DNA of 31,835 bases from an uncultured Lachnospiraceae bacterium (GCA_910585635.1 CAJUFE010000054.1:1-31835), one strand, 5' to 3'; counted from the first letter of the stretch, positions 22,051-30,360 are shown. Numbers and translations: made by a program. Notes: a model not told the origin generated them from the sequence alone.

Positions 22051-22830
22051 ATGTTGAACATACTTTACGAGGACCGGGAGATCATCGTGGTGGAAAAGCC
22101 TTCCGGAGTGGCGTCCCAGTCTTCCGGCAGCTTTGTGCCGGATATGGTGAGCATGCTCCAGAACCACATCATGGCTGGTCAAAAGGAGAAAAAAGGAAGG
22201 CTATGCACCGAGTTATCCACAGATCGGGGAAAACTATCCCCAAGATCGGTGGATAAACCTGTGCAAAGGCTGCCCAGGACCCAGCCGCCCTATATCGGGG
22301 TTATCCACAGACTAGATACGCCGGTATCCGGGGTCATGGTCTACGCAAAAACGAAAAAAGCGGCCTCCAGCCTCAGCCGCCAGCTGGAACAGGGAAAGAT
22401 CGGCAAGGTCTACCTGGCCGTGATCTGTGGAAAACCTGTGGATGATGTGGGTAACTTTGTGGACTATCTGCAAAAAGAGGGAAAGACGAACCGCTCCGTG
22501 ATCGTGGATAAAGGTGATAAGGAGGGAAAGCGGGCGGCATTGACCTATCAGGTGGTCCAGACGGTGCTAAGAGAGCAGGAGCTGACCCTTGTGCGCATCC
22601 GCTTAGAGACGGGCCGCCATCACCAGATCCGGGTCCAGTTCGCCGGACATGGGCTGCCGCTGTGGGGGGACAACCGGTATAACCCGGACTTTGTATCCGG
22701 GAAGGAAAGAGGGACGATCGCTCTGTGTGCCGCCGAGCTTTCCTTTAGCCATCCCGCCACCGAACAGAGGATGGACTTCCAGGTGGAGCCAAAGACAGGG
22801 GCCTTTGCCTGGTTCGACCGGAAAAGATAG
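22051..22830 (+). CDS. RluA-family RNA pseudouridine synthase
   Basis: This is a 259-residue pseudouridine synthase of the RluA family, without an N-terminal S4 domain. The catalytic block GVIHRLDTPVSGVMVYAKT contains D89. Further motifs are KVYLAVICG, the ALTYQVV strand, and RIRLETGRHHQIRVQFA with HGLPLWGD. The RNA target is not predictable. A stretch at about residues 47-79, rich in Lys, Arg, Ser and Pro, interrupts the otherwise compact N-terminal lobe. The DNA of this insert and the following 200 bases carries a cluster of DnaA-box-like sequences. The ATG at 22051 follows AAGGAGG closely. It is divergent from hlyIII, with the YtvI-like gene 84 bases downstream. Confidence 0.9.
   Translation: MLNILYEDREIIVVEKPSGVASQSSGSFVPDMVSMLQNHIMAGQKEKKGRLCTELSTDRGKLSPRSVDKPVQRLPRTQPPYIGVIHRLDTPVSGVMVYAKTKKAASSLSRQLEQGKIGKVYLAVICGKPVDDVGNFVDYLQKEGKTNRSVIVDKGDKEGKRAALTYQVVQTVLREQELTLVRIRLETGRHHQIRVQFAGHGLPLWGDNRYNPDFVSGKERGTIALCAAELSFSHPATEQRMDFQVEPKTGAFAWFDRKR
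22213..22511. promoter_or_regulatory. Cluster of DnaA-box-like sequences inside the pseudouridine synthase gene
   Basis: TTATCCACA occurs exactly at 22213-22221 and 22301-22309. Single-mismatch copies on the other strand (consensus TGTGGATAA) occur at 22248-22256, 22426-22434, 22437-22445 and 22503-22511. CTATCCCCA at 22234 and TGTGGACTA at 22458 match 7 of 9. This density is far above random expectation. Only the sequence matches are seen; DnaA binding is inferred. Confidence 0.5.
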
Positions 22831-22914
22831 GAAGAGGATGGATGCATAGATCTGGCTTGCGGGTGCATAATAGGAGGGTACAAAAGAAGTACAGATCAGG
22901 AAACAGGTGAGACC

Positions 22915-23967
22915 ATGGGAGTGCCGAATAAGAGACTGAAGAAATTGCTCATGACAACAGGGATCGCGCTGGGTGTGACAGCAGTGTTTAAATACCTGCT
23001 CCCCCTCGTGCTCCCTTTTTTCATTGCCTTAGGGATGGCGGCGGCTCTGCGGCCCTGGGCGCTGTGGCTCCAGGAGAAGCTGTCCATAACCGTTAAGGGG
23101 CGCTGCTTCTGCCTGCCTTTAGGGCTGCTGGGCGGTATCCTTCTCTTGGGTGGGACCCTCTCTCTGGTCCTTTTAGGGTATATAGGAGGGGGAAAGCTTT
23201 TGCGGGAAGGGAAGCAGCTGGTAAAAGAGCTGCCCGGGCTGGCCCAGGAGGCAGAGATCCTCCTGACCCACTGGTGCGGGAGGCTGGAGGCGGCCTTTCA
23301 TCTGGAGGGCGGCCATGGTGCCCGTTTTGTCCGCCAGCTCTTAAAGGACGTGGCCAGTCAGGCGGCCTCCGCCATGATGCCCTATGTGATGGGCAATTCT
23401 ATGGTGTGGGTGAAGGCGACCTTGAAGGTGCTGGTGTTTTTGGTGGTCCTCTTTTTCGGCACCGTGCTGGCCCTCCAGGAGGAAAAAGAGATCCGGGATT
23501 ATTTCAGACGGTCTGTCTTCCACCAGGAATACGTCCAGATGGGGAGGATCTTAAAGGTGGTGGGAGCCGCCTACGGCAAGACCCAGCTCCTGATCCTGGC
23601 CGGTACGATCGCCATCTGCATGACCGGTCTGTTTTTACTGGGAAATCCCTACTACGGCCTTTTGGGCGTGACGATCGGCCTTCTGGATGCACTGCCCTTC
23701 ATCGGCACCGGCACGGTCTTTTTCCCCTGGGCGTTCGTCTGCTTCCTCCAGGGCAGCGCCGGTAAGGGCTTTGCCCTCCTGCTCATCTACCTCCTGGCCT
23801 ATCTGCTGCGCCAGCTGATGGAATCCCGGGTCATGGGGAAAAAGGCGGGGCTGTCCCCGTTCCTGACCTTGGCGGCGGTCTATGTGGGGATCCAGCTTTT
23901 TGGGATCTTAGGGGTGGCGCTGGGGCCGTTGGGGTTTTTGATCGTGCGGGAGTCGGTGGAGGTGTAG
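22915..23967 (+). CDS. YtvI-like AI-2E family membrane protein
   Basis: This is a 350-residue polytopic membrane protein of the AI-2E/PerM family with about eight hydrophobic segments. It begins with a two-helix hairpin containing YLLPLVLPFFIALGMAAALRP. A soluble helical stretch (about 95-150) follows. The conserved C-terminal block is GLLDALPFIGTGTVFFPWA then LLRQLMESRVMGKKAGLSPFLTLAAVYVG. This is the sporulation integral membrane protein YtvI pattern of Firmicutes; its transported substrate, if any, is unknown. The start has AGGTGAG upstream. It lies downstream of the pseudouridine synthase gene with no clear terminator between, and rarA has its own promoter after it. Confidence 0.82.
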   Translation: MGVPNKRLKKLLMTTGIALGVTAVFKYLLPLVLPFFIALGMAAALRPWALWLQEKLSITVKGRCFCLPLGLLGGILLLGGTLSLVLLGYIGGGKLLREGKQLVKELPGLAQEAEILLTHWCGRLEAAFHLEGGHGARFVRQLLKDVASQAASAMMPYVMGNSMVWVKATLKVLVFLVVLFFGTVLALQEEKEIRDYFRRSVFHQEYVQMGRILKVVGAAYGKTQLLILAGTIAICMTGLFLLGNPYYGLLGVTIGLLDALPFIGTGTVFFPWAFVCFLQGSAGKGFALLLIYLLAYLLRQLMESRVMGKKAGLSPFLTLAAVYVGIQLFGILGVALGPLGFLIVRESVEV

Positions 23968-24019
23968 TTGGGTTTTTAAAAGTTGGATAAGGGTCCGCTC
24001 CTTGCCCAACAGGAACCAG

Positions 24020-24048
24020 TTGACGCAGGAAAGAAGAAAAGCTATACT
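24020..24048 (+). promoter_or_regulatory. rarA promoter
   Basis: TTGACG (24020-24025) and TATACT (24043-24048) are 17 bases apart, 92 bases before the rarA start codon. It probably also drives the phosphodiesterase gene downstream. Confidence 0.8.
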
Positions 24049-24139
24049 TTAGACGTAGTCCCATACACCGTTTGGACGGCAAGAGAGCGGTGTTGCAAAA
24101 GAGGTGCAGGGAGGGGCTGCAGAAAGGCAAAGGAGTAAG

Positions 24140-25480
24140 ATGGACCTGTTCGATCATATGAGGGAGATGGCCAAGGAGACGGAAGCGCCCCTGGCCTCCA
24201 GGCTGCGCCCGCGGACCTTGGACGAGGTGGTGGGACAGCAGCATATCGTTGGGAAGGATAAGCTATTGTATCGGGCGATCAAGGCGGATAAGCTGGGCTC
24301 GATCATTTTTTATGGCCCGCCGGGGACGGGGAAGACCACCCTGGCGAAGGTGATCGCCAATACCACCAGCGCGGAGTTTAAGCAGCTCAATGCTACCGTG
24401 GCGGGGAAAAAGGATATGGAAGCGGTGGTGAAGGAGGCCCAGGATGCTCTGGGGATGTATGGGAGGAAGACGATCCTCTTTGTAGATGAGATCCACCGTT
24501 TTAATAAGAGCCAGCAGGATTATCTCCTGCCCTTTGTGGAGGACGGCACATTGATCTTGATCGGGGCCACCACGGAGAACCCCTATTTTGAAGTGAACGG
24601 GGCCCTCCTGTCCCGCTCCCGGATCTTTGAGCTGAAGCCTCTGGACAAGGAGGACATCAAGACCTTGATCGGTCGGGCGGTCTATGATAAGGAGCGGGGG
24701 ATGGGGGCCTATGAGGGCCTGATCAGCGAGGACGCGGCAGAGTTTTTGGCGGATGTGGCTAACGGGGATGCCCGGGCCGCCTTAAATGCGGTGGAGCTGG
24801 GCCTTTTGACCACGGAGCGTTCCGCTGACGGGAAGATCCACATCGATCTGGAGGTGGCCCAGGAGTGCATCCAGAAGCGGGCGGTCCGCTATGATAAGGA
24901 CGGCGATAACCACTATGACACGATCTCCGCGTTCATCAAGAGCATGCGGGGCTCCGATCCGGACGCGGCGGTCTATTACCTGGCCCGGATGCTCTACGCC
25001 GGGGAGGATGTGAAGTTCATTGCCAGGCGGATCATGATCTGTGCTTCCGAGGATGTGGGGAACGCGGATCCCCAGGCGATCTGCGTGGCGGTGGCCGCTT
25101 CCCAGGCGGTGGAGAGGATCGGGATGCCGGAGGCCCAGATCATCCTCTCCCAGGCCGCCTCCTATGTGGCCACAGCGCCTAAGAGCAATGCGGCCTGCAA
25201 GGCGATCTTTTCCGCTGATGAGGCGGTGCGCACCCGGAGGACGGAGGCGGTGCCGGCCCATCTGCAGGACAGCCATTACAAGGGTTCCCAGAAGCTGGGA
25301 AGAGGGCTGGGATATCTCTACGCCCATGACTTCCCGGGCCACTATGTGGAGCAGCAGTACCTGCCGGACGGCCTGGTGGGGACCACATTTTATGAGCCCT
25401 CGGACAATGGCTACGAGAAGCAGATCAAAGCCCATATGGCGTATCTGAAGGAGCTGGCAAGGGATGGGCGGGAGACATGA
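24140..25480 (+). CDS. rarA: Replication-associated recombination protein A (MgsA/WRNIP1-type AAA+ ATPase)
   Basis: This is a 446-residue AAA+ ATPase acting at stalled replication forks. The N-terminal PLASRLRPRTLDEVVGQQHIVG (about 17-38) leads into Walker A GPPGTGKTT (59-67) and Walker B ILFVDEIHRFNK (DEIH at 116-119). Sensor 1 is in LIGATTENPYFEVN and the arginine-finger region in LLSRSRIFEL. The C-terminal tetramerisation region contains MARMLYAGED-like YLARMLYAGEDVKFIARRI and ends with the conserved YLPDGLVGTTFYEPSDNGYE. The ATG at 24140 follows AAAGGAG; ATG 24104 is too far upstream. The phosphodiesterase gene starts 22 bases after the stop codon. Confidence 0.97.
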   Translation: MDLFDHMREMAKETEAPLASRLRPRTLDEVVGQQHIVGKDKLLYRAIKADKLGSIIFYGPPGTGKTTLAKVIANTTSAEFKQLNATVAGKKDMEAVVKEAQDALGMYGRKTILFVDEIHRFNKSQQDYLLPFVEDGTLILIGATTENPYFEVNGALLSRSRIFELKPLDKEDIKTLIGRAVYDKERGMGAYEGLISEDAAEFLADVANGDARAALNAVELGLLTTERSADGKIHIDLEVAQECIQKRAVRYDKDGDNHYDTISAFIKSMRGSDPDAAVYYLARMLYAGEDVKFIARRIMICASEDVGNADPQAICVAVAASQAVERIGMPEAQIILSQAASYVATAPKSNAACKAIFSADEAVRTRRTEAVPAHLQDSHYKGSQKLGRGLGYLYAHDFPGHYVEQQYLPDGLVGTTFYEPSDNGYEKQIKAHMAYLKELARDGRET

Positions 25481-25502
25481 GCGAAGGAGTTTAGAGGACA
25501 GG

Positions 25503-26843
25503 ATGAGAGAAGGAAGAAGATACATAGAAAGAGGCGGGGGGGAAAGGCCCCATCGGATGCTGGTGATCTCCTGGGATGCGGTGGGCAGTGAGGATCTGGC
25601 TTTTTTAGAGACCCTTCCCCATTTTAAGCATTTTGCAGAACGGGCGGCCGGGTGCAGGGAGGTGGAGAGTGTCTGCCCCAGCCTGACCTACCCGGCCCAT
25701 GTGAGCATCATCACCGGAAAGCTGCCCCTCCATCACGGCGTGGTGGGGAACTACCGGCTCCAGCCCGGGCGGCCAGATCCGGACTGGTTCTGGCAGCGGC
25801 GTTTCATCCGGGGGACCACCCTTTATGATGAGGCCAGGAAGGCGGGCCTGCGGACGGCGGCGCTCTTGTGGCCGGTGACAGGGGGAGCGAGGATCGCCTA
25901 TAACCTGCCGGAGGTCTGGGCTAACCGTCCCTGGGAGCATCAGCTCACGGTCTCTCTTGGCAATGGGACGCCCTGGTATGAGATGGATCTGTTCCGCCGT
26001 TTCGGCCATATGATCGACGGGATCCGCCAGCCTATGCTGGATGATTTTGTCCAGGCCTCCCTGCTCCATACCCTGCGGTCCTATGACCCGGATCTGACAT
26101 TGGTCCATCTGACCGATGTGGACACCAACCGCCACGAACACGGGGTCCGCTCCCGGGAGGCCCAGGAGGCGCTGCGGCGGCAGGATGGGCGTTTGGGCCA
26201 GGTCCTGGAGGCGGTCGGGGAGCTGGGAGGAGAGGACGCCTACGATATCATCCTCCTGGGCGATCACTACCAGAAGGATGTGGACCATGTGCTGTACCCC
26301 AACTACCATATCGTCCAAAAGGGCTGGGCTGAGCGCAGGCGAGAAGGCTTACGGTCCTGGCGGGTGGCGGCCCAGAGCTGTGACGGCGCCTGCTATATCT
26401 ATGTGAAGGACCGGAAAGACCAGGAGCTGATGCTCCAGGTGGCCCAGTGGCTGCGGGAGTGGATGCGCACTCCCGGTTCCGGCGTCCGCGCCGTCTATAC
26501 CAGGCGGCAGGCCAGAGATAAAGGAGCTGATCCCAGATGCGCCTTCATGCTGGAGGCGGAAGACGGCTATTACTTTAAGAACGGCTGTATAAAGCCCATG
26601 GAGGCTGTGCAGGAGAACGCCTGGCTCCATCGGGGCGCCCACGGCTATGACCCGAAAAGCCCGGGTTATAGGACCTTCTTTCTGGCAGCCGGACCAGATT
26701 TTCGGCCTGGGGTCCGGGTGGAGGAGATGGATCTGACCGACGAAGGCCCGACCCTGGCCCGGGTGCTGGGGCTGGAGCTGGAGGATGCCGACGGGGCGGT
26801 GATCGATGAGCTTTTGCAAGATCCACGGCCCAGGAGCCGGTGA
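25503..26843 (+). CDS. Alkaline-phosphatase-superfamily phosphodiesterase/nucleotide pyrophosphatase
   Basis: This is a 446-residue member of the type I phosphodiesterase/nucleotide pyrophosphatase group. The two-metal active site is legible: D25 in ISWDAVGS, nucleophile T62 in PSLTYPAHVSIITG, the DxxxxH site in TDVDTNRHEHG, the DH pair in LLGDHYQ, and the late histidine in HRGAHGYDP. There is no signal peptide, so it is probably cytosolic. Substrates in the family range from nucleotides to phospholipid head groups and cannot be chosen here. The start is uncertain: ATG 25503 has AGAGGACAGG just upstream, ATG 25464 would overlap rarA, and conservation begins at ATG 25557. It is probably cotranscribed with rarA. 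Confidence 0.82.
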   Translation: MREGRRYIERGGGERPHRMLVISWDAVGSEDLAFLETLPHFKHFAERAAGCREVESVCPSLTYPAHVSIITGKLPLHHGVVGNYRLQPGRPDPDWFWQRRFIRGTTLYDEARKAGLRTAALLWPVTGGARIAYNLPEVWANRPWEHQLTVSLGNGTPWYEMDLFRRFGHMIDGIRQPMLDDFVQASLLHTLRSYDPDLTLVHLTDVDTNRHEHGVRSREAQEALRRQDGRLGQVLEAVGELGGEDAYDIILLGDHYQKDVDHVLYPNYHIVQKGWAERRREGLRSWRVAAQSCDGACYIYVKDRKDQELMLQVAQWLREWMRTPGSGVRAVYTRRQARDKGADPRCAFMLEAEDGYYFKNGCIKPMEAVQENAWLHRGAHGYDPKSPGYRTFFLAAGPDFRPGVRVEEMDLTDEGPTLARVLGLELEDADGAVIDELLQDPRPRSR

Positions 26844-26900
26844 GGGAGCGGACAGTAACACCTTTGGATGCGGGTCTCGGTATAAACTGCAAAAATCCCT

Positions 26901-26929
26901 TTGCTTTCTTGGCAAGATAGGAGTATAAT
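26901..26929 (+). promoter_or_regulatory. rho promoter
   Basis: TTGCTT (26901-26906) and TATAAT (26924-26929) are 17 bases apart. This puts the start near 26936 and gives rho a leader of about 315 nt. Confidence 0.82.
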
Positions 26930-26984
26930 GGGTGCATCGGGGAAAAGGAAGAGGCATGGTCCCCCTTCCTTTTCTTCTGCACCC
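26930..26984 (+). other. Long hairpin at the 5' end of the rho leader
   Basis: GGGTGCA (26930-26936) can pair with TGCACCC (26978-26984), and inside it GAAAAGGAAG (26942-26951) pairs exactly with CTTCCTTTTC (26965-26974). The descending arm is a C/T-rich tract (CCCCCTTCCTTTTC). The outer arm overlaps the predicted start point, so only the inner stem is certain to be in RNA. Confidence 0.65.
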
Positions 26985-27056
26985 GATCGGAAATCTCGTA
27001 TTGATTCTAGATCTGAAAGAAATCCCCATTACATTCATTTAAGGATAAGGACGATC

Positions 27057-27155
27057 ATGTTTACAGTAAGATGGTATTATCGTGGCCCACGGCTGTCCGG
27101 CAGCCTTCGGTCAGTTTGGCTGCTTTTGTTCTCCAAGAGCGGTTCTGTGGGATAG
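27057..27155 (+). CDS. Candidate 32-codon leader peptide of rho
   Basis: ATG 27057 is preceded by AAGGATAAGGACGATC, a usable ribosome binding site, and reads 32 codons (MFTVRWYYRG ... LLLFSKSGSVG) to a stop at 27153-27155. The reading frame spans the possible attenuator at 27091-27130. I do not recognise the peptide. Its value may be regulatory rather than as a product, or it may be chance. Confidence 0.35.
   Translation: MFTVRWYYRGPRLSGSLRSVWLLLFSKSGSVG
27091..27130 (+). terminator. Possible attenuator in the rho leader
   Basis: GCAGCC (27100-27105) can pair with GGCTGC (27118-27123) followed by TTTTGTT, a weak intrinsic terminator. The same GCAGCC can instead pair with GGCTG just upstream (27091-27095), which would disrupt it. 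Mutually exclusive hairpins ahead of rho recall attenuation of rho in enteric bacteria. Confidence 0.5.
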
Positions 27156-27253
27156 GATGCGGGCCGTGATGCGCGGTCCATGCGGATAGGTGTAAAAAAG
27201 AGGATAGGCCCACAGGCGGCATCGGCTGGCCTGGGGCCGGATAAGGAGTAAAG

Positions 27254-29485
27254 ATGGAGGAAAGATTGAACGCCCTCTCTTTAAGTGAGTTAAAGGAGAT
27301 GGCAAAGGAAAAAGGCTTAAAAGGGATCAGCAGCCTGCGCAAAGCAGAGCTGGTCCAGCTGCTCAGCCAGGCGGAAGGCGGCGTGCCCGCCGTTGAGGCC
27401 CGGAGCGAGGGAGCGGCAGGGCAGAAGAGACAGGCAGGCGGTCCGGCAGGAGAGGCGACGGGAGCCGGCGGATCCATGGAGCCGGAGACAGCCGCGAGCA
27501 CGGCCGCGCCGGGGCAGGCGGAGAGACCTGTGCAGACAGACGGTGTAGAGAGGCCGGAAACACCTGCGCGGACGGGCGGATCGGAGCGTGCGGAAGCGTC
27601 TGTGCGGACGGGCGGATCGGAGCGTGCGGAAGCGTCTGTGCGGACGGGCGGATCGGAGCGGGCAGAAGCGTCTGCGCGGACGGGCGGATCGGAGAGGTCG
27701 GAAGCGTCTGCGCGCGGGAACGGTCCGGAGCGGGACGGGAGCCCGGTGGGGGCGAACGCAGGCAGGAGACCGGAGGCACAGGCAAGGACTAACGGCCCTG
27801 GGCGGACGGAAGGCCCGGCACGATCCAACGGGCCGGGAAGGCCGGAGGGCATCAGCCGCCGGGAAGGCGGGCCAGCCAGGCGGGATAATGGGAATGGCCG
27901 CCAGGAGAGAGGCCGTGCCGACAGCCGGAACATCCGGATGGTCAACCGCTATGGGAACAGTCAGAGCTATCAGAACCGGGGCCATGGCCAGGACACGGGA
28001 AGAGGCCAGGAGGGCGGCGGCCGTAGCCAGGACATGAGCAGGAGCCAGGAGAGCGGCGGCCGTGATATGGGAAGAGGTCAAGAGAGCGGCAGCGGCCGCA
28101 TGGATATGGGCCGGGGCCAGGAGAGCGGCGGCCGCAGCCAGGACATGGGCCGGAACCAGGATACCTACCGGGACCAGGAGAACAGTGAGCGGGGCCAGAA
28201 CCTTAAGAGCCAGGAAAATGAGGAGCGCAGCCAGGGGATCACCCAGCGGGAGCAGGAGCGGTCCGGCCGGGGGACAGGTCCCCAGGTCCGGGAGGGCGGA
28301 CGCCCGGATGGCCGCAACATCGACTCGATCCAGGAGGAGATCCAGGAGCTGGACAGCGGGATGGAGGCGAACGGGATCTTAGAGGTCATGCCCGACGGCT
28401 TCGGCTTCATCCGCTGCGAGAACTTCCTCCCGGGGGAAAATGATGTGTATGTGGCGCCCTCCCAGATCCGCCGGTTCAATATGAAGACCGGGGATATCAT
28501 CCGGGGCAACCGCCGGGTCAAGGCGGCCACAGAGAAATTCGCGGCATTGCTCTACGTGACCAGCATCAATGGCTATCCGGCCAATGTGGCGGAGCGGAGG
28601 CCTAACTTCGAGGATCTGACCCCGATCTTCCCCAACGAGAGGATCCATATGGAGACACCGGGGGTCCGCAACTCCATGGCCATGCGGGTGCTGGATCTGA
28701 TGGCGCCGATCGGAAAGGGCCAGAGAGGGATGATCGTGTCACCGCCCAAGGCAGGAAAGACGACCCTGCTCAAGCAGGTGGCCAAGGCGATCACCACCAA
28801 TCAGCCGGATATGCATCTGATCATCCTGCTGATCGACGAGCGGCCGGAGGAAGTCACGGATATGAAGGAAGCGATCGTAGGGAAAAATGTGGAGGTGATC
28901 TACTCCACCTTTGACGAGCTTCCGGAGCGCCATAAGAGGGTGTCGGAGATGGTCATCGAGCGTGCCCGCAGGCTGGTGGAGCACGGGCGGGATGTGACCA
29001 TCCTCTTAGACAGCATCACCCGTCTGGCCCGGGCCTATAACCTGGTGGTCCCGCCCAGCGGGCGGACCTTATCCGGCGGCTTAGACCCGGCGGCCCTCCA
29101 CATGCCCAAGCGCTTCTTCGGCGCGGCCCGGAACATGCGGGAGGGCGGCAGCCTGACCATCCTGGCTACCGCGCTGATCGATACGGGGAGCCGTATGGAC
29201 GATGTGATCTATGAGGAATTTAAGGGGACCGGCAACATGGAGCTGGTGTTAGACCGGAAGCTTTCTGAGAAGCGGATCTTCCCCGCGATCGATATCCTAA
29301 GGTCCGGGACCCGCCGGGACGATCTGCTGCTGAGCCGGGAGGAGACCGAGGCTATGGAGGTCATCCGCCGCGCCACCAATTCCTCCAAGCAGGAGGATAC
29401 CATCGAGAAGATCTTAGATCTGTTCGCCAAGACCAGGACCAACCGAGAATTTGTGGATGAGATCCGGCGGAGACGCTATGTATAA
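27254..29485 (+). CDS. rho: Transcription termination factor Rho with a large disordered insert
   Basis: This is a 743-residue hexameric RNA helicase, far longer than E. coli Rho (419). Residues 1-40 are the Rho_N helical domain (LNALSLSELKEMAKEKGL). About residues 44-372 are an Arg/Gly/Gln/Glu/Ser-rich low-complexity insert. It contains four 12-residue RTGGSERAEAS(V/A) repeats (106-153) and later RGQESGGRSQDMGR-like repeats. The cold-shock RNA-binding domain starts at N373 (GILEVMPDGFGFIR). The RecA-like motor follows, with Walker A PPKAGKTT (497-504, K502). The ATG at 27254 follows AAGGAG. High-GC Gram-positives and some Clostridia and Bacteroides have extended Rho with disordered regions implicated in RNA binding or phase separation. 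The leader suggests autoregulation. Confidence 0.95.
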   Translation: MEERLNALSLSELKEMAKEKGLKGISSLRKAELVQLLSQAEGGVPAVEARSEGAAGQKRQAGGPAGEATGAGGSMEPETAASTAAPGQAERPVQTDGVERPETPARTGGSERAEASVRTGGSERAEASVRTGGSERAEASARTGGSERSEASARGNGPERDGSPVGANAGRRPEAQARTNGPGRTEGPARSNGPGRPEGISRREGGPARRDNGNGRQERGRADSRNIRMVNRYGNSQSYQNRGHGQDTGRGQEGGGRSQDMSRSQESGGRDMGRGQESGSGRMDMGRGQESGGRSQDMGRNQDTYRDQENSERGQNLKSQENEERSQGITQREQERSGRGTGPQVREGGRPDGRNIDSIQEEIQELDSGMEANGILEVMPDGFGFIRCENFLPGENDVYVAPSQIRRFNMKTGDIIRGNRRVKAATEKFAALLYVTSINGYPANVAERRPNFEDLTPIFPNERIHMETPGVRNSMAMRVLDLMAPIGKGQRGMIVSPPKAGKTTLLKQVAKAITTNQPDMHLIILLIDERPEEVTDMKEAIVGKNVEVIYSTFDELPERHKRVSEMVIERARRLVEHGRDVTILLDSITRLARAYNLVVPPSGRTLSGGLDPAALHMPKRFFGAARNMREGGSLTILATALIDTGSRMDDVIYEEFKGTGNMELVLDRKLSEKRIFPAIDILRSGTRRDDLLLSREETEAMEVIRRATNSSKQEDTIEKILDLFAKTRTNREFVDEIRRRRYV
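27569..27712 (+). repeat. Four 36-bp tandem repeats in rho
   Basis: Units lie at 27569-27604, 27605-27640, 27641-27676 and 27677-27712. The first two are identical at all 36 bases, and the third and fourth differ at a few codons. Each encodes 12 residues starting Arg-Thr-Gly-Gly-Ser-Glu-Arg. Identity of the first two units points to a recent duplication. Confidence 0.95.
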
Positions 29486-29499
29486 GAGTGGCAGCCATA

Positions 29500-29532
29500 A
29501 AAAGGGAGCAGGAGCATCGCCTGTTCCCTTTT
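29500..29532 (+). terminator. Terminator after rho
   Basis: AAAAGGGAGCAGG (29500-29512) pairs with CCTGTTCCCTTTT (29520-29532) with one G-T pair and a 7-base loop. The T tract lies in the descending arm. It starts 14 bases after the rho stop codon. Confidence 0.85.
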
Positions 29533-29548
29533 GGCCTGTGGTTTTTTA

Positions 29549-29577
29549 TAGAAATGTAAGGCGGTTTATGGTATGAT
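29549..29577 (+). promoter_or_regulatory. Candidate promoter of the PilZ gene
   Basis: TAGAAA (29549-29554) and TATGAT (29572-29577) are 17 bases apart, with TGG before the -10. The weak -35 is offset by the extended -10. Confidence 0.55.
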
Positions 29578-29652
29578 ATGGGTGATGCAGCCGGTCGGAT
29601 CTTCTTTGGCTGCATGACCAGAGCGATGGACCAAAGATAAGGGGGTTATATC

Positions 29653-30360
29653 ATGGACCTGTTTGCCATATTTGGAAAAAAGGCGGAAGGCGATGGGGGC
29701 GGGAAAGCCAAAAAAGAGAATGACCTGAAGATCCTGGAGATCTATTCCGGCATGCGGGTGGTGGTGGAGGATCTGGAGGGGCAGGTGCTCTTTATCGCCA
29801 GATTGCAGGATCCCCAGAAAGACCGGGCCGGATTGCTCCAGTATTCAGACACAGAGGTGGTCCGGGATATGGATCTGGCGGCATTCCAGGGCAAAAGCCC
29901 GGTGCAGGTGCTGATCCGCGGTTATAATGACCGTAAGAGGACCGCTGTCTTTATGGAGGGGAAGATCTGGCCAGAGCAGAAGCATAGATGGCAGGTGGAG
30001 GAGCTGGTGGTCACCAGGGTGGAAAATGAGCGCTCCGCTCCCCGGCTGGAGCTGGATATGGAGGGGATCATCACCATGCCGGACCGGGCAGGAGAGGGAG
30101 ACGTATCCTGCAGGCTGTTAAACATCAGCGTGGGCGGGGCCGGCATCTGCTCGGAACATCGCTACCATAAGGGTGACCGGTTCCTGTTAAAGGTGAAGCT
30201 TTTAGGGGACAGACCGGCCACCACCCTGTACTGTGAGGTGCTGCGGGTGATCGAAAGGGACCCGGACCGGTTCGAGTACGGCTGCCAGTTCCTGGAGCTG
30301 ACCGAGGCCGGCCTGGAGGAGATCGCCCAGGAGATCGAAGAGATCGCAGCGAAGGCGTGA
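29653..30360 (+). CDS. PilZ-domain cyclic-di-GMP-binding protein (YcgR-like)
   Basis: This is a 235-residue cytosolic protein with an N-terminal YcgR-type flagellar-brake-like domain (about 25-120) and a C-terminal PilZ domain (about 122-230). Both c-di-GMP-binding signatures are intact: RxxxR as R127-SAP-R131 and (D/N)xSxxG as N157-I-S159-VG-G162. The start has AAGGGGG upstream. No flagellar gene, diguanylate cyclase or phosphodiesterase for c-di-GMP is in the window, so the output (motility or surface polysaccharide) is inferred only from the family. It is monocistronic, between the rho terminator and a convergent macrodomain gene. Confidence 0.85.
   Translation: MDLFAIFGKKAEGDGGGKAKKENDLKILEIYSGMRVVVEDLEGQVLFIARLQDPQKDRAGLLQYSDTEVVRDMDLAAFQGKSPVQVLIRGYNDRKRTAVFMEGKIWPEQKHRWQVEELVVTRVENERSAPRLELDMEGIITMPDRAGEGDVSCRLLNISVGGAGICSEHRYHKGDRFLLKVKLLGDRPATTLYCEVLRVIERDPDRFEYGCQFLELTEAGLEEIAQEIEEIAAKA

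Noticed and set aside
22213..22511. Chromosomal replication origin
   Set aside because: DnaA-box-like copies are present, but there is no dnaA/dnaN neighbour, no AT-rich unwinding region, and the cluster lies inside an intact coding gene.
27061..28081. Long open frames on the minus strand opposite rho (about 250-290 codons, rich in Ala, Arg, Pro, Ser)
   Set aside because: They are the complement of the GC-rich repeat region in rho, with no ribosome binding site or recognisable domain.
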